DNA of 40,946 nt, taken from an uncultured Sphingomonas sp. (GTDB lineage: Bacteria; Pseudomonadota; Alphaproteobacteria; Sphingomonadales; Sphingomonadaceae). Shown piece after piece: positions 7,710 to 16,167 of this stretch. The notes under the pieces were generated by a model. That model ran no database searches. It was not told the origin of the DNA and saw only the letters and a program-made list of their open reading frames with translations. How positions within the stretch are numbered: position 1 is the first letter of the stretch; the number at the start of each line of letters is the position of its first letter. A program made the position numbers and the translations under genes. The stretch lies in assembly GCA_913774925.1 (NCBI GenBank), contig CAJYKB010000076.1:1-40946 (forward strand), given 5' to 3'.

Positions 7710-8842
7710 CAGTCGATATTCCTCTCGCCCACGATCGTCAGGCCGTATCCCTCGAGCCCGACGAGCGTGTGGTGGGTGTTGGTGAGCAGCACCATGTCGT
7801 GGACGCCCAGCTCGGCCAGGATCATCGCGCCGACGCCATAGTCGCGCAATTCCTCCATATCGACCTTCACCGGCTCGCCCGCCTTGCGGCGCACCGCGGT
7901 GGTGAAGGCGTCCTCGCGCTGGCGATTGACGACGACGATGACGCCGGCACCCTCCTGCGCGATGATCTCCATCGAGCGCGAGAGCAGCCGCGAACGGTCG
8001 CTATCCTCGCCGAACATGTCGGCGAAGGGCGACAGCGCGTGCATCCGCACCAGCGTGGGGCGGGTGGGGTCGATGCGGCCCTTCACCAGCGCGATCTGCT
8101 CGGTGCCGGTGGCCTTGTTGCGATAGGCGCGCACGGTCCAGTCGCCGCCCCAGCGGCTGGTGAAGGGCGCCTCCGACGCCAGTTCGACCAGATGGTCGTG
8201 CCTACGACGGTAGGCGATCAGGTCGCGGATCGTCCCGATCTTGAGGCTGTGGAGCTGCGCGAAGCCGACGAGGTCGTCGAGCCGCGACATCGTCCCGTCC
8301 TCGTTCATGATCTCGCAGATCACGCCCGAGGGGTTGAGCCCGGCGAGCCGCGAGACGTCGACCGCGGCCTCGGTATGGCCGGCGCGCACCAGCACGCCGC
8401 CGTCGCGCGCCACCAGCGGGAAGACGTGGCCCGGGGTGACGATGTCCGCCGCGCCCTTCGTCATGTCGATCGCGGTGGCGACGGTGCGCGCGCGGTCGGC
8501 GGCGGAGATGCCGGTGGTGACGCCTTCCTTCGATTCGATCGAGACGGTGAACGCGGTTTCGTGGCGGGTGCCGTTGTGGCGGCTCATCAGCGGCAGGCCG
8601 AGCGTGTCGATCCGCTCCTTGGTCATCGCGAGGCAGATGAGCCCGCGGCCGTGGCGCGCCATGAAGTTGATCTTCTCGGGCGTGGCCATCTGCGCGGGGA
8701 TGACGAGGTCGCCCTCGTTCTCCCGGTCCTCGTCGTCGACCAGAATGAACATCCGGCCGTTGCGCGCTTCCTCGATGATCTCTTCCGGCGAGGAGAGATA
8801 GCCGTGACGCAAGCGCGCCAGTTCTGCGGGCTTAGCGACCAC
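7709..8842 (-). CDS. ribB: 3,4-dihydroxy-2-butanone 4-phosphate synthase with degenerate GTP cyclohydrolase II domain (RibBX type)
   Basis: The product is 377 residues. Residues about 15-215 are a full DHBP synthase: [16 protein letters not shown], the active-site acidic loop, [22 protein letters not shown] and [15 protein letters not shown]. The rest aligns with GTP cyclohydrolase II, but the zinc-binding cysteines are absent; where the family has CDCG this protein has [19 protein letters not shown]. The RQEGRGIGL-type loop is also replaced by [13 protein letters not shown]. The second domain should therefore not make the pyrimidine precursor, as described for RibBX proteins, and a separate active RibA must be encoded elsewhere. 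The GTG start at 8842 overlaps ribE by 11 bases, with GGAG eight bases upstream. Confidence 0.93.
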   Translation of the reverse strand: MVAKPAELARLRHGYLSSPEEIIEEARNGRMFILVDDEDRENEGDLVIPAQMATPEKINFMARHGRGLICLAMTKERIDTLGLPLMSRHNGTRHETAFTVSIESKEGVTTGISAADRARTVATAIDMTKGAADIVTPGHVFPLVARDGGVLVRAGHTEAAVDVSRLAGLNPSGVICEIMNEDGTMSRLDDLVGFAQLHSLKIGTIRDLIAYRRRHDHLVELASEAPFTSRWGGDWTVRAYRNKATGTEQIALVKGRIDPTRPTLVRMHALSPFADMFGEDSDRSRLLSRSMEIIAQEGAGVIVVVNRQREDAFTTAVRRKAGEPVKVDMEELRDYGVGAMILAELGVHDMVLLTNTHHTLVGLEGYGLTIVGERNID

Positions 8843-9437
8843 GATAATGCTCCATCCGTTGCAGGTAACGCGCCAGCACGTCGATCTCGATGTTCACGGC
8901 GACGCCGGACTCCAGCGCACCCAGCGTCGTGACCGACTGGGTGTGCGGGATCAGGTTGATCGCGAAATGGGTGCCGCCTTCCTCGTCGCGCACGTCGTTG
9001 ACGGTCAGCGAGACGCCGTCGACCGTCACCGATCCCTTGGGCGCGAGGAAGGGGGCGAGTTCGGGCGTGACGCGGAAGCCGATCCGCTTCGAATCGCCCT
9101 CCGCACAGACGCCGATCACCTCGGCGATGCCGTCGACATGGCCGGTGACGATATGCCCGCCGAGTTCGTCGCCCAGCTTCATCGCGCGTTCCAGGTTGAG
9201 GCGGCGGCCCTCCACCCACTGGCCCTGCGCGGTGCGGCTGGTCGTTTCGCCCGAGACGTCGACCGCGAACCAGTTCGGCCCCTTATCGACCACGGTCAGG
9301 CACACGCCCGAGCAGGAAATCGATGCGCCCAGGTCCACCGTCTCGGTATCGTAGGCGGTGTCGACCACCACGCGCAGGTCGCCGCGTTGCTCGATCTGGC
9401 GGATGGTGCCGATGTCGGTGACGATGCCGGTGAACAT
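8832..9437 (-). CDS. ribE: Riboflavin synthase, alpha chain
   Basis: The product is 201 residues built of two tandem lumazine-binding barrels. It starts MFTGIVTDIGTIRQIEQRGD, the family N-terminus needed for trimer contacts. The first barrel has GASISCSGVCLTV and the second has GSVTVDGVSLTVNDV. GHIVTGHVDGIAEV lies between them. It catalyses dismutation of two lumazine molecules to riboflavin. GAGAGGG precedes the ATG. It lies eight bases downstream of ribD and overlaps the next gene, so ribD-ribE-ribB-ribH is one transcript. No FMN riboswitch was recognised upstream of this cluster. Confidence 0.97.
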   Translation of the reverse strand: MFTGIVTDIGTIRQIEQRGDLRVVVDTAYDTETVDLGASISCSGVCLTVVDKGPNWFAVDVSGETTSRTAQGQWVEGRRLNLERAMKLGDELGGHIVTGHVDGIAEVIGVCAEGDSKRIGFRVTPELAPFLAPKGSVTVDGVSLTVNDVRDEEGGTHFAINLIPHTQSVTTLGALESGVAVNIEIDVLARYLQRMEHYRGR

Positions 9438-9445
9438 ATTCCCTC

Positions 9446-10492
9446 TCAGCGGGCCTCGTAGACCTCAAGGCGGTCGCTGCCAAGCTGGCGCGCGTCGGTC
9501 AGGTGCCAGCGCCCATGCGCGTGGGGAAGGTCGGCGAGGCCGATATCGCCGAGTGTGCGCCCGCCGCCGATCAGGACCGGCGCGCGGTAGAGGAGCAGGC
9601 GGTCGACGAGGTCCGCGCGGAGGAAAGCGGCGGCGGTGGCCGCACCGCCCTCGATCAGGAGGTGGTCGGCGGGGAGGCGGGCGATGTCGGCGGGGTTCTG
9701 AATCCAGATGGGGTCACCCTCACCCTTCCCACCCGGCTGCGCCGGGCGGGCCCCTTCCCTTTCCCGGTGGGAGAGGGAGGGAGGCGCGTCAGCGCCGGAA
9801 GGGTGAGGGTGACGAGAAGACATCACCACCCGCACCGGCGACCGCGCCTCCAGACCCGCCAGCCGTACGTCGAGCCGCGGGCGGTCCGCCTCCCACGTGA
9901 CGCGCCCGACCAGGATCGCCTCGTGCCGCGCGCGCTCCAGATGCGCGTGCGCGCGCGCGGGCGCGCCGGTGATCCACTGGCTGCGCCCGTCCGCCATCGA
10001 CACCGCGCCGTCGAGCGACAGCGCGAGCTTGAGCGTGACGTGCGGACGCCCGAGCCGCTGCCGCGTCAGGAAGCCGGCCATCGCACGCCGCGCCGCATCC
10101 GCCTCCACCCCGGTGACGACCTCCACACCTGCGTCGCGCAGCCGGGCGATCCCCCGCCCATCGGTGCGCGGGTCGGGGTCGCGCAGCGCCACCACCACGC
10201 GTGCCACGCCGCTGGCCGCGAGCAGGTCGGCGCAGGCGGGGCCGCGCGGCGAGACATGCGCGCACGGCTCCAGCGTGACATAGGCGGTCGCGCCGCGCGC
10301 GGCCGCGCCTGCCTGTGCCAGCGCCATCGCCTCGGCATGGGGGCGGCCGCCGGACTGGGTCCACCCCCGCCCGACGACGCGGCCGTCCGCGGCGACGATC
10401 ACGCACCCGACATTGGGGTTGGGCGCGGTCCGCCCACGCGTCCGCTCGCTCAGCGCGAGGGCGGCGCCGATCAGGCGTGCGTCGTCGCTCAG
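9446..10492 (-). CDS. ribD: Bifunctional diaminohydroxyphosphoribosylaminopyrimidine deaminase / reductase, with an in-frame repeat insertion
   Basis: The product is about 348 residues. The deaminase domain (1-145) has the zinc motif HAEAMAL and LEPCAHVSPRGPACADLL. The reductase domain starts near RPHVTLKLALSLDGAVSMADG and includes ITGAPARAHAHLER, ILVGRVTWEADRP and the late LLIEGGAATAAAFL. Residues of about 227-260 are a basic, Pro/Gly-rich insert (HREREGARPAQPGGKGEG) encoded by a 101-bp palindromic element; it falls after a beta-strand (VRVVM), where a loop is expected. No ATG, GTG or TTG fits the N-terminus. A CTG at 10492 overlapping the upstream TGA (CTGA) is the best start and gives LSDDARLIGAAL. 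Function is clear; start is uncertain. Confidence 0.9.
   Translation of the reverse strand: MSDDARLIGAALALSERTRGRTAPNPNVGCVIVAADGRVVGRGWTQSGGRPHAEAMALAQAGAAARGATAYVTLEPCAHVSPRGPACADLLAASGVARVVVALRDPDPRTDGRGIARLRDAGVEVVTGVEADAARRAMAGFLTRQRLGRPHVTLKLALSLDGAVSMADGRSQWITGAPARAHAHLERARHEAILVGRVTWEADRPRLDVRLAGLEARSPVRVVMSSRHPHPSGADAPPSLSHREREGARPAQPGGKGEGDPIWIQNPADIARLPADHLLIEGGAATAAAFLRADLVDRLLLYRAPVLIGGGRTLGDIGLADLPHAHGRWHLTDARQLGSDRLEVYEAR
9713..9813. repeat. 101-bp palindromic repeat element inside ribD
   Basis: The ends are a perfect 17-bp inverted repeat: GTCACCCTCACCCTTCC at 9713-9729 and its complement at 9797-9813. Inside are a GC hairpin (CCCGGCTGCGCCGGG) and purine/pyrimidine-biased tracts. 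It looks like an intergenic repeat yet is read through in frame as part of RibD. No second copy was noticed in this window. Confidence 0.8.
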
Positions 10493-10836
10493 ATGCCCAT
10501 CTTCGTCAGTTTGTCGTCCAGGCGCTGGAACGCAGCACGGTTCTCGTCCTGCTTCTTCTTCAGCTCGGCGAGTTCGGCGTCCTTCTTCACCTGGTCGATC
10601 TTCTGCTGCGCGACGATTTCCGCGTCGGTGCGATCGAGCCGCCATTGCTGGACGTAGACGATCTGCGGCTTGTATTCCTTCTCCATGTAGGAATCCTTCG
10701 CGAAGGCGAAGATCAGGAACGTCGTGATCGCGATCGCCGCCGCCAGGAACCACCATTCGTGGCGCTCGCGCGTGCTGAGGAAGTAACGCAGGTCCGACCA
10801 GGCGCGGACAGGCGACATGCGGGACAGGAAGGTCAT
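10489..10836 (-). CDS. Small single-pass membrane protein with coiled-coil tail
   Basis: The product is 115 residues and was not assigned to a family. Residues about 25-43 form one membrane helix (WFLAAAIAITTFLIFAFA). They are followed by YMEKEYKPQIVYVQQWRLDRTDAEIV and a charged helical tail rich in Lys, Glu and Ala (KKDAELAELKKKQDENRAAF) that should form a coiled coil. The ATG at 10836 lacks a Shine-Dalgarno but has an A/T motif (TATATT) seven bases upstream, compatible with a leaderless transcript. An in-frame longer version would run almost into gltX. Its last codons overlap the ribD start by four bases, so it is co-translated with the riboflavin genes. Confidence 0.75.
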   Translation of the reverse strand: MTFLSRMSPVRAWSDLRYFLSTRERHEWWFLAAAIAITTFLIFAFAKDSYMEKEYKPQIVYVQQWRLDRTDAEIVAQQKIDQVKKDAELAELKKKQDENRAAFQRLDDKLTKMGI

Positions 10837-10902
10837 GTCCGGGAATATAGGGTGCGGGGCGGGGAACTTATAGAGCACCGTGTTTCTGCGCACGGAGGAG
10901 CG

Positions 10903-12228
10903 CTAAACCCCCAGCCGCGCCAGCGCGCGGTCGCGGCCGATCAGCGGCAGTAGTGCGGCCATGTCCGGCCCGTGGTCGCGCCCGGTCAGTGCGCGGCGCA
11001 GCGGCAGGAACAGCGGCTTGCCCTTGCGCCCGGTCGCCTCCTTCAGCGCGCCGGTCAGCGCGTGCCACGGGTCGCCCGTCCAGTCGATGGTCGCGGCGAC
11101 CCCGGCGGCCTGCGCCAGATAGGCGGCGTCCTCACCCGCGTCGGGGGCGTCGACCGGCCCCTCGATCACCTGCCACCAGTCGCGGGCTTCCGCGACGGTC
11201 GAGAGGTTGGGGCGCACCGCCTCCCACGCCGCCGCGTCCATCCCCGTGGGCAGGCGGTCGGCGACCGCGTCGAACGGCAGCTGGTGGACGATGCGCGCGT
11301 TGACCTGCGCCAGTTCGCGCTCGTCGAAGCGCGCCGGCGCGCGGCCGAAATGCGCGAAGTCGAACGCGGCGACCAGCGGGGCAGGGTCGACCATCGCGTC
11401 GACCGGCTGGCTGGTGCCGAGCCGCGCCAGCAGCGACACGATCGCGGCGGGCTCGATACCGTCGTCGCGGAGCGCATCGACGCCCAGGCTGCCGACGCGC
11501 TTGGACAGCTTTCCTTCCTCGCCGGTCAGCAGCGCTTCGTGCGCGAAGGCGGGCGGGGGGCTGCCCATCGCGGCGAACATCTGCAGCTGGAGCGCGGTGT
11601 TGGTGACATGATCCTCGCCGCGCACGACATGCGTGATGGCAAGGTCGGCGTCGTCGATGACCGAGGGGAGCAGGTACAGCCACGAGCCGTCGGCGCGGCG
11701 GATCACGGGGTCGCTCTGGGTGCGCGGATCGAACGACTGCCGCCCACGGATCAGGTCGTCCCACGCCATCGGTGCGTCGTGATCGAGCCGGAAGCGCCAG
11801 TGCGGGCGCACCCCGTCCGCCTCCAGCGCGGCGCGATTCGCGTCGGTCAGCGCCAACGCGGCGCGGTCGTAGATCGGCGGCAGCCCGCGACCGCGCAGGA
11901 TCTTGCGCTTCAGGTCCAATTCCTGCGCGGTTTCATAGGCGGGATAGACGTGGCCGGCGGCGCGCAGGTGCGCGAACACCTCCTCGTAGCGGTCGAACCG
12001 CGCCGACTGGCGGACCTCGGCATCGGGGTGCAGCCCCAGCCAGGTCAGGTCGGCGCGGATCGCCTCGACGAACCGCTCCTCGCTGCGCTCCGCATCGGTA
12101 TCGTCGATCCGCAGCACGAACCGCCCGCCGTGGCGGCGCGCCTGCATCCAGTTGTGGAGCGCGGCGCGGATGTTGCCGACGTGCAGCCGGCCGGTGGGGG
12201 AGGGGGCGAAGCGCGTCGTGACGGTCAT
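10903..12228 (-). CDS. gltX: Glutamyl-tRNA synthetase
   Basis: The product is 441 residues, a class I aminoacyl-tRNA synthetase. The Rossmann fold begins [22 protein letters not shown], with the HIGH-type motif HVGN at 16-19. The glutamate-site [10 protein letters not shown] follows, then [25 protein letters not shown] and the KMSKS-type loop KLSKRVG. The C-terminal anticodon-binding helices are complete ([20 protein letters not shown]). Alphaproteobacteria often carry two gltX copies; whether this one charges tRNA-Glu only or also tRNA-Gln cannot be told. It is divergent from prs with 75 bases between, and is followed at 66 bases by the small membrane protein and riboflavin genes. Confidence 0.96.
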   Translation of the reverse strand: MTVTTRFAPSPTGRLHVGNIRAALHNWMQARRHGGRFVLRIDDTDAERSEERFVEAIRADLTWLGLHPDAEVRQSARFDRYEEVFAHLRAAGHVYPAYETAQELDLKRKILRGRGLPPIYDRAALALTDANRAALEADGVRPHWRFRLDHDAPMAWDDLIRGRQSFDPRTQSDPVIRRADGSWLYLLPSVIDDADLAITHVVRGEDHVTNTALQLQMFAAMGSPPPAFAHEALLTGEEGKLSKRVGSLGVDALRDDGIEPAAIVSLLARLGTSQPVDAMVDPAPLVAAFDFAHFGRAPARFDERELAQVNARIVHQLPFDAVADRLPTGMDAAAWEAVRPNLSTVAEARDWWQVIEGPVDAPDAGEDAAYLAQAAGVAATIDWTGDPWHALTGALKEATGRKGKPLFLPLRRALTGRDHGPDMAALLPLIGRDRALARLGV

Positions 12229-12303
12229 GCCCGCCGCTTACGCCCAGCCTCTTCCCCTATCCACCCCCTGCGCTTAAGGGCGGCTCGCGAAAGGGTGCTT
12301 TTC

Positions 12304-13239
12304 ATGAAACTGATGACCGGCAATTCCAACCTGCCGCTGGCGCGCGCGATCTCCGCCTATCTGGAGGTGCCGCTGACCGAGGCGCTGGTTCGCCGGTTCG
12401 CCGACGAGGAGATCTTCGTCGAGATCATGGAGAACGTCCGCGGCGAGGATGCGTTCGTCGTCCAGTCGACCAGCTACCCCGCCAACGACAATCTGATGGA
12501 ACTGCTCATCATGATCGACGCGCTGAAGCGCGCGTCGGCGAAGCGGATCACCGCCGTCGTCCCCTATTTCGGCTATGCTCGGCAGGACCGGAAGCCCGGA
12601 CCGCGCACGCCGATCTCGGCCAAGCTGGTCGCCAACCTCATCACCACCGCGGGCGCGGACCGCGTGCTGTCGGTCGATCTCCACGCCGGGCAGATCCAGG
12701 GCTTCTTCGACATTCCGACCGACAATCTCTTCGCCGCGCCGGTGATGAGCGCGGACATCCGATCGCGCTTCGGCGAGAAGAACCTGATGGTCGTCTCCCC
12801 CGACGTCGGCGGCGTGGTGCGTGCGCGTGCCTTGTCGAAGCGGCTCGACAATGCGCCGCTCGCGATCGTCGACAAGCGCCGCGAGCGCGCGGGCGAATCG
12901 GAGGTGATGAACATCATCGGCGACGTCGAGGGGCGGTTCTGCATCCTGATCGATGATATCGTCGATTCGGCCGGCACGCTGTGCAACGCCGCCGCCGCGC
13001 TGAAGGAAGCGGGTGCGGAGGACGTGGTCGCCTATGTCACGCACGGCGTGCTGTCGGGGGGCGCGGTGGCGCGGGTCGAGGGGTCGGCGCTGCACGAGCT
13101 GGTCATCACCGATTCGATCGGCAACCAGGAGGCGATCAAGGGCGCGGCGAAGATCCGGCATCTGACCATTGCCCCGCTGCTGGCGGAGGCGATCCGGCGG
13201 ATCGCGGACGAATCGAGCGTCAGCAGCCTCTTCGACTGA
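12304..13239 (+). CDS. prs: Ribose-phosphate pyrophosphokinase
   Basis: The product is 311 residues. It makes PRPP from ribose 5-phosphate and ATP for nucleotide, histidine and tryptophan synthesis. Signatures are [20 protein letters not shown], the ATP-site [17 protein letters not shown], the divalent-metal motif [15 protein letters not shown], the flexible-loop DKRRER and the PRPP-binding [16 protein letters not shown]. The ATG at 12304 gives the family N-terminus [19 protein letters not shown] lies about 10 bases upstream. PyrE, a user of PRPP, is encoded later in the window but not in the same operon. Confidence 0.98.
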   Translation: MKLMTGNSNLPLARAISAYLEVPLTEALVRRFADEEIFVEIMENVRGEDAFVVQSTSYPANDNLMELLIMIDALKRASAKRITAVVPYFGYARQDRKPGPRTPISAKLVANLITTAGADRVLSVDLHAGQIQGFFDIPTDNLFAAPVMSADIRSRFGEKNLMVVSPDVGGVVRARALSKRLDNAPLAIVDKRRERAGESEVMNIIGDVEGRFCILIDDIVDSAGTLCNAAAALKEAGAEDVVAYVTHGVLSGGAVARVEGSALHELVITDSIGNQEAIKGAAKIRHLTIAPLLAEAIRRIADESSVSSLFD

Positions 13240-13291
13240 CCTTGAGGGCGCGAGACCGCGCGAGCGTCAAACCCGACAGAAAGCGATCCGC

Positions 13292-13344
13292 CCGGCCGGC
13301 GGACCGAAAGGTCCGTCCGACGACGCGGGCTTTGCCCGCGGCGG
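13292..13344 (+). repeat. Two-hairpin intergenic element, copy B
   Basis: This copy has the same plan as copy A at 5801. After CCGGCCGGC come hairpin 1 (GGACC, tetraloop GAAA, GGTCC), the constant GTCCGACGA, hairpin 2 (CGCGGGC-TTT-GCCCGCG) and the tail GCGG. Both stems differ in sequence from copy A but remain fully paired. It begins 52 bases after the prs stop. The whole 363-base gap 13240-13602 holds only repeats. Confidence 0.75.
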
Positions 13345-13362
13345 GCCTCTCATTCCCCACCC

Positions 13363-13459
13363 CCGTCATTCCCGCGAAGGCGGGAATCCATAACCTCTGA
13401 CGTTCCGCCCCCTCGCGAGGATCTGCGCGTCTGGATCCCCGCCTCCGCGGGGATGACGG
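13363..13459. repeat. 97-bp paired-hairpin repeat
   Basis: It opens with CCGTCATTCCCGCGAAGGCG and closes with CGCGGGGATGACGG, so the two ends are inverted copies, each also a small hairpin (ATTCCCGCgaagGCGGGAAT; ATCCCCGCctccGCGGGGAT). A close relative with the same ends is at 24970-25067. The ATTCCC-N8-GGGAAT core resembles the dRS3 repeat described in Neisseria; homology is not claimed. Confidence 0.75.
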
Positions 13460-13490
13460 TGTGAGGCCAGGACGGGAAGCACTCACGGCC

Positions 13491-13547
13491 CCGCCGCGGG
13501 CAAAGCCCGCGTCGGACGGGTTCGGCCAGGGCCGACCCGCCGGCCGG
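13491..13547 (-). repeat. Two-hairpin intergenic element, copy C (inverted)
   Basis: Read on the minus strand it starts CCGGCCGGCGG. Hairpin 1 is CGGC-CCTG-GCCG with an outer GGG/CCC pairing. GTCCGAC and hairpin 2 (CGCGGGC-TTT-GCCCGCG) follow. It faces copy B across the 97-bp repeat. Further short hairpins fill 13551-13600 up to the PilZ gene stop. Confidence 0.7.
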
Positions 13548-13602
13548 TCGCCCGGTTCGCTGCGCGACCGGCGCGGGCGTAGCCGCGCCTACCGGGTCGA
13601 AC

Positions 13603-13938
13603 CTACCGGTTCGACAAGGCGACGATATGATCGAACACCGCCGGGTGCAGCGGCTTCGAGAACGCACAGCCGTAGCGCGTCTTGTCGCGCCAGGCGACCA
13701 CCGCCTCCAGCGCGGCGAGTCCGGGCAGCGTCAGCCACACGGTCGTGCCCGGCCACAGGGTGAAGCTGGTCTGCGCGCGGAAGCCCGTGACCGACAGGTC
13801 GAGCACGTCGATCTCGAACCGCGTCGTCCCGCGATCGCGCAGGTGCGCGCGCATCGTCACCGCCTTGCGCAGCGCGTGACGGCTTTCCTCGGAGTCCGAC
13901 TCGGCAGACGTGGTGGGGAACGGGATCGCCTTTTCCAT
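13603..13938 (-). CDS. PilZ domain protein
   Basis: The product is 111 residues, essentially one PilZ domain, which binds cyclic di-GMP. The RxxxR motif (RAHLR) and the DxSxxG motif (DLSVTG, in VLDLSVTGFRAQT) are both present, so ligand binding is plausible. The strand pattern continues with GTTVWLTLPGLAALEAVVAWRD and YGCAFSKPLHP. The ATG at 13938 has AGGG about 10 bases upstream; an in-frame TTG at 13977 would add 13 residues but overlaps the preceding crtZ gene. It follows crtZ by 25 bases on the same strand. It carries no output domain, so it likely acts by binding a partner. Confidence 0.88.
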   Translation of the reverse strand: MEKAIPFPTTSAESDSEESRHALRKAVTMRAHLRDRGTTRFEIDVLDLSVTGFRAQTSFTLWPGTTVWLTLPGLAALEAVVAWRDKTRYGCAFSKPLHPAVFDHIVALSNR

Positions 13939-13963
13939 GACCCCGGACCCTGCCAGCGGACGG

Positions 13964-14488
13964 TTAATCTTCTGCAAACGCGGGGGCCGGGCGCGGCGCG
14001 GACTGTCTCACGCCGGCACGCCCGCGGCGCTTCAGCTCCGCCTTCAGCTCCTCCGGCCGCGGCGCGATCAGGAAGCCGAAGCTGACGTTGCCTTCACGCG
14101 TCTCGACGACATGGTGCAGCCGGTGCGCCTGCACGATCCGCTTCATATAGCGCGACGTCGGCAGGTAGCGCGTCGGCAGGCGGCGGTGGACGATGACGTC
14201 GTGGAACCCGAAATAGATCGCACCGTACGCTGCGATCCCCGCGCCGATCCAGGTGAACCCCGGCCACCAGCCCAGCTGCACGCCCCCCAGCAGCAACACG
14301 ATCGACGGCACCGCGAAGATCACGGCGTACAGGTCGTTCAGCTCCCAATTGCCAGTGCGGGGGCGGTGGTGGCTTTCGTGCAGGAACCAGCCCGGCCCGT
14401 GCATGACCCAGCGGTGCATGACGTACGCGAAACCCTCCATCAGCGCGACGGTGAGGAGGAAAAGGAGTGTGGCGGCCCACCAGGACAT
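13964..14488 (-). CDS. crtZ: Beta-carotene hydroxylase (CrtZ-type, fatty acid hydroxylase superfamily)
   Basis: The product is 174 residues, a membrane di-iron hydroxylase. All the histidine boxes are visible: H25xxxxH30 (HRWVMH), H37ESHH41, H96DVIVH101 and H122RLHH126. The flanking text GPGWFLHESHHRPRTGNWELNDLYAVIFA is typical of bacterial CrtZ, which adds 3-hydroxyls to beta-carotene rings to make zeaxanthin. This fits a yellow-pigmented sphingomonad. No other carotenoid gene is in the window. The ATG at 14488 begins the first membrane helix. It lacks a Shine-Dalgarno, with TATATC six bases before it. It is divergent from lysS with 49 bases between. Confidence 0.9.
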   Translation of the reverse strand: MSWWAATLLFLLTVALMEGFAYVMHRWVMHGPGWFLHESHHRPRTGNWELNDLYAVIFAVPSIVLLLGGVQLGWWPGFTWIGAGIAAYGAIYFGFHDVIVHRRLPTRYLPTSRYMKRIVQAHRLHHVVETREGNVSFGFLIAPRPEELKAELKRRGRAGVRQSAPRPAPAFAED

Positions 14489-14537
14489 GCGCGCGATATA
14501 GCCATGCCGCGGCCCAATCGCTACGTCGCAGCGCATC

Positions 14538-16115
14538 ATGACCGACGATATCCGCACCGCCGCCCTCGAATCCAAGGCCTGGCCGTACGAGGAAGCGCGC
14601 AAGCTTCTCAAGCGCTATCCGGAGGGCAAGCCCGGCGGCGCGCCGATCCTGTTCGAAACCGGCTACGGCCCCTCGGGCCTGCCGCACATCGGCACCTTCA
14701 ACGAGGTGCTGCGCACGACGATGGTGCGCAACGCCTTCCACGCGCTGTCCGACCAGCCGACACGGTTGATCGCCTTCAGCGACGATATGGACGGGCTGCG
14801 CAAGGTGCCCGACAACGTGCCCAACGGCGACATGCTGCGCGAGCATCTCGGCTGCCCGCTGACGCGGATCCCCGATCCGTTCGGCAAGTTCGACAGCTTC
14901 GCCGCGCACAACAACGCGATGCTGCGCGACTTCCTCGACCGCTACGGCTTCGACTACGAATTCGCGTCCTCGACGGAATATTACACCTCCGGCCGGTTCG
15001 ACGACGCGATCCGCGGCGTGCTGCGCCACTGGCAGGGGGTGATGGACGTCATGCTGCCGACGCTGCGCGCGGAGCGCCGCGCGACCTATTCGCCGGTGCT
15101 GCCGGTCAGCCCGAAGACGGGCATCGTCCTCCAGGTGCCGGTCGAGGTGGTGGATGCGAACGCGGGCACGATCGCCTTCGTCGACGAGGAGGGCGAGCGC
15201 ATCGTCCAGTCGGCGCTGGGCGGCCTGTCCAAGCTGCAGTGGAAGGTCGACTGGGCGATGCGCTGGGTCGCGCTGGGCGTCGATTACGAGATGGCGGGCA
15301 AGGATCTGATCGATTCGGTCGTCCAGTCGTCGAAGATCGCGCGCGTGCTGGGCGGGCGCCCGCCCGAGGGCTTCAACTACGAGATGTTCCTCGACGAGAA
15401 GGGCGAGAAGATCTCCAAGTCGAAGGGCAACGGCCTGTCGATCGAGCAATGGCTGACCTACGGCCCGGAGGAGAGCCTCGCCTTCTATATCTACCGCGAG
15501 CCGAAGAAGGCCAAGCAGCTCCACATGGGCGTGATCCCGCGCGCGGTGGACGATTACTGGCAGTTCCGCGGCAATTACGCGGGGCAGGCGGCGAAGGAGC
15601 GGTTGGGCAACCCCGTCCATCACGTCCATGACGGCAAGCTGCCGGAGGGGACGCTGCCGGTGACGTTCGGGCTGCTGCTGAACCTGGTCGGGGTGATGGG
15701 CGAGGGCGCGACGCGCGAGCAGGTGTGGGCGTATCTGGCGAACTATGTCGCGGATGCGACCCCCGCGGCGTACCCGGAACTGGACCGGCTGATCGGGCAT
15801 GCGCTGGCCTATCATCGCGACGTGATCGCGCCGACGCTGTCGCGCCGCGCGCCCGAGGGCGTCGAGGTCGCGGCGCTGGAGCGGCTCGACGCCGACCTCG
15901 CGACGATGGGCGAGGAGGCGAGTGCGGAGGATATCCAGAACGCGGTCTACGAGATCGGCAAGACGGGTGGTTTCGCGGAGCTGCGCGACTGGTTCAAGGC
16001 GCTGTACGAGACGCTGCTGGGGTCGAGCCAGGGGCCGCGGATGGGGAGCTTCATCCGGTTGTACGGCGTCGCGAACACCCGCAAGCTGATCGCGGAGGCG
16101 CTGGGGAAGGCGTGA
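14538..16115 (+). CDS. lysS: Lysyl-tRNA synthetase, class I
   Basis: The product is 525 residues. It is the archaeal-type class I enzyme, not the class II LysS of E. coli. The HIGH region reads ETGYGPSGLPHIGTFNEV and the KMSKS loop reads EKISKSKGNGLS. Other marks are RLIAFSDDMDGLRKVPDN and VGVDYEMAGKDLI-like text (ALGVDYEMAGKDLIDS). The C-terminal helical anticodon-binding domain is full length. Class I LysRS is the normal form in alphaproteobacteria. The ATG at 14538 gives MTDDIRTAALESKAWPYEEA. The gene is convergent with msrA, separated by a hairpin at 16123-16162. Confidence 0.96.
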   Translation: MTDDIRTAALESKAWPYEEARKLLKRYPEGKPGGAPILFETGYGPSGLPHIGTFNEVLRTTMVRNAFHALSDQPTRLIAFSDDMDGLRKVPDNVPNGDMLREHLGCPLTRIPDPFGKFDSFAAHNNAMLRDFLDRYGFDYEFASSTEYYTSGRFDDAIRGVLRHWQGVMDVMLPTLRAERRATYSPVLPVSPKTGIVLQVPVEVVDANAGTIAFVDEEGERIVQSALGGLSKLQWKVDWAMRWVALGVDYEMAGKDLIDSVVQSSKIARVLGGRPPEGFNYEMFLDEKGEKISKSKGNGLSIEQWLTYGPEESLAFYIYREPKKAKQLHMGVIPRAVDDYWQFRGNYAGQAAKERLGNPVHHVHDGKLPEGTLPVTFGLLLNLVGVMGEGATREQVWAYLANYVADATPAAYPELDRLIGHALAYHRDVIAPTLSRRAPEGVEVAALERLDADLATMGEEASAEDIQNAVYEIGKTGGFAELRDWFKALYETLLGSSQGPRMGSFIRLYGVANTRKLIAEALGKA

Positions 16116-16122
16116 GCACTCC

Positions 16123-16162
16123 CTCGATCGTCATCCCCGCGGAGGCGGGGATGACGATTGAG
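16123..16162. terminator. 18-bp stem hairpin between lysS and msrA
   Basis: Positions 16123-16140 pair with 16145-16162 around a GGAG loop with one mismatch; the core is TCATCCCCGC/GCGGGGATGA. It is a single-hairpin member of the same repeat group as 13363 and 24970. Lying between convergent stops (16115 and 16168), it may end transcription from both sides, although no T-tract follows. Confidence 0.5.
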
Positions 16163-16167
16163 GGATG

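Noticed and set aside
12229..12303. FMN riboswitch for the riboflavin genes
   Set aside because: Neither this gap nor the 66-base gap before the small membrane protein gene shows the conserved RFN-element stems or is long enough.
13910..15631. 573-codon plus-strand frame across crtZ and lysS
   Set aside because: Out-of-frame shadow of lysS; the true frame shows both synthetase motifs.
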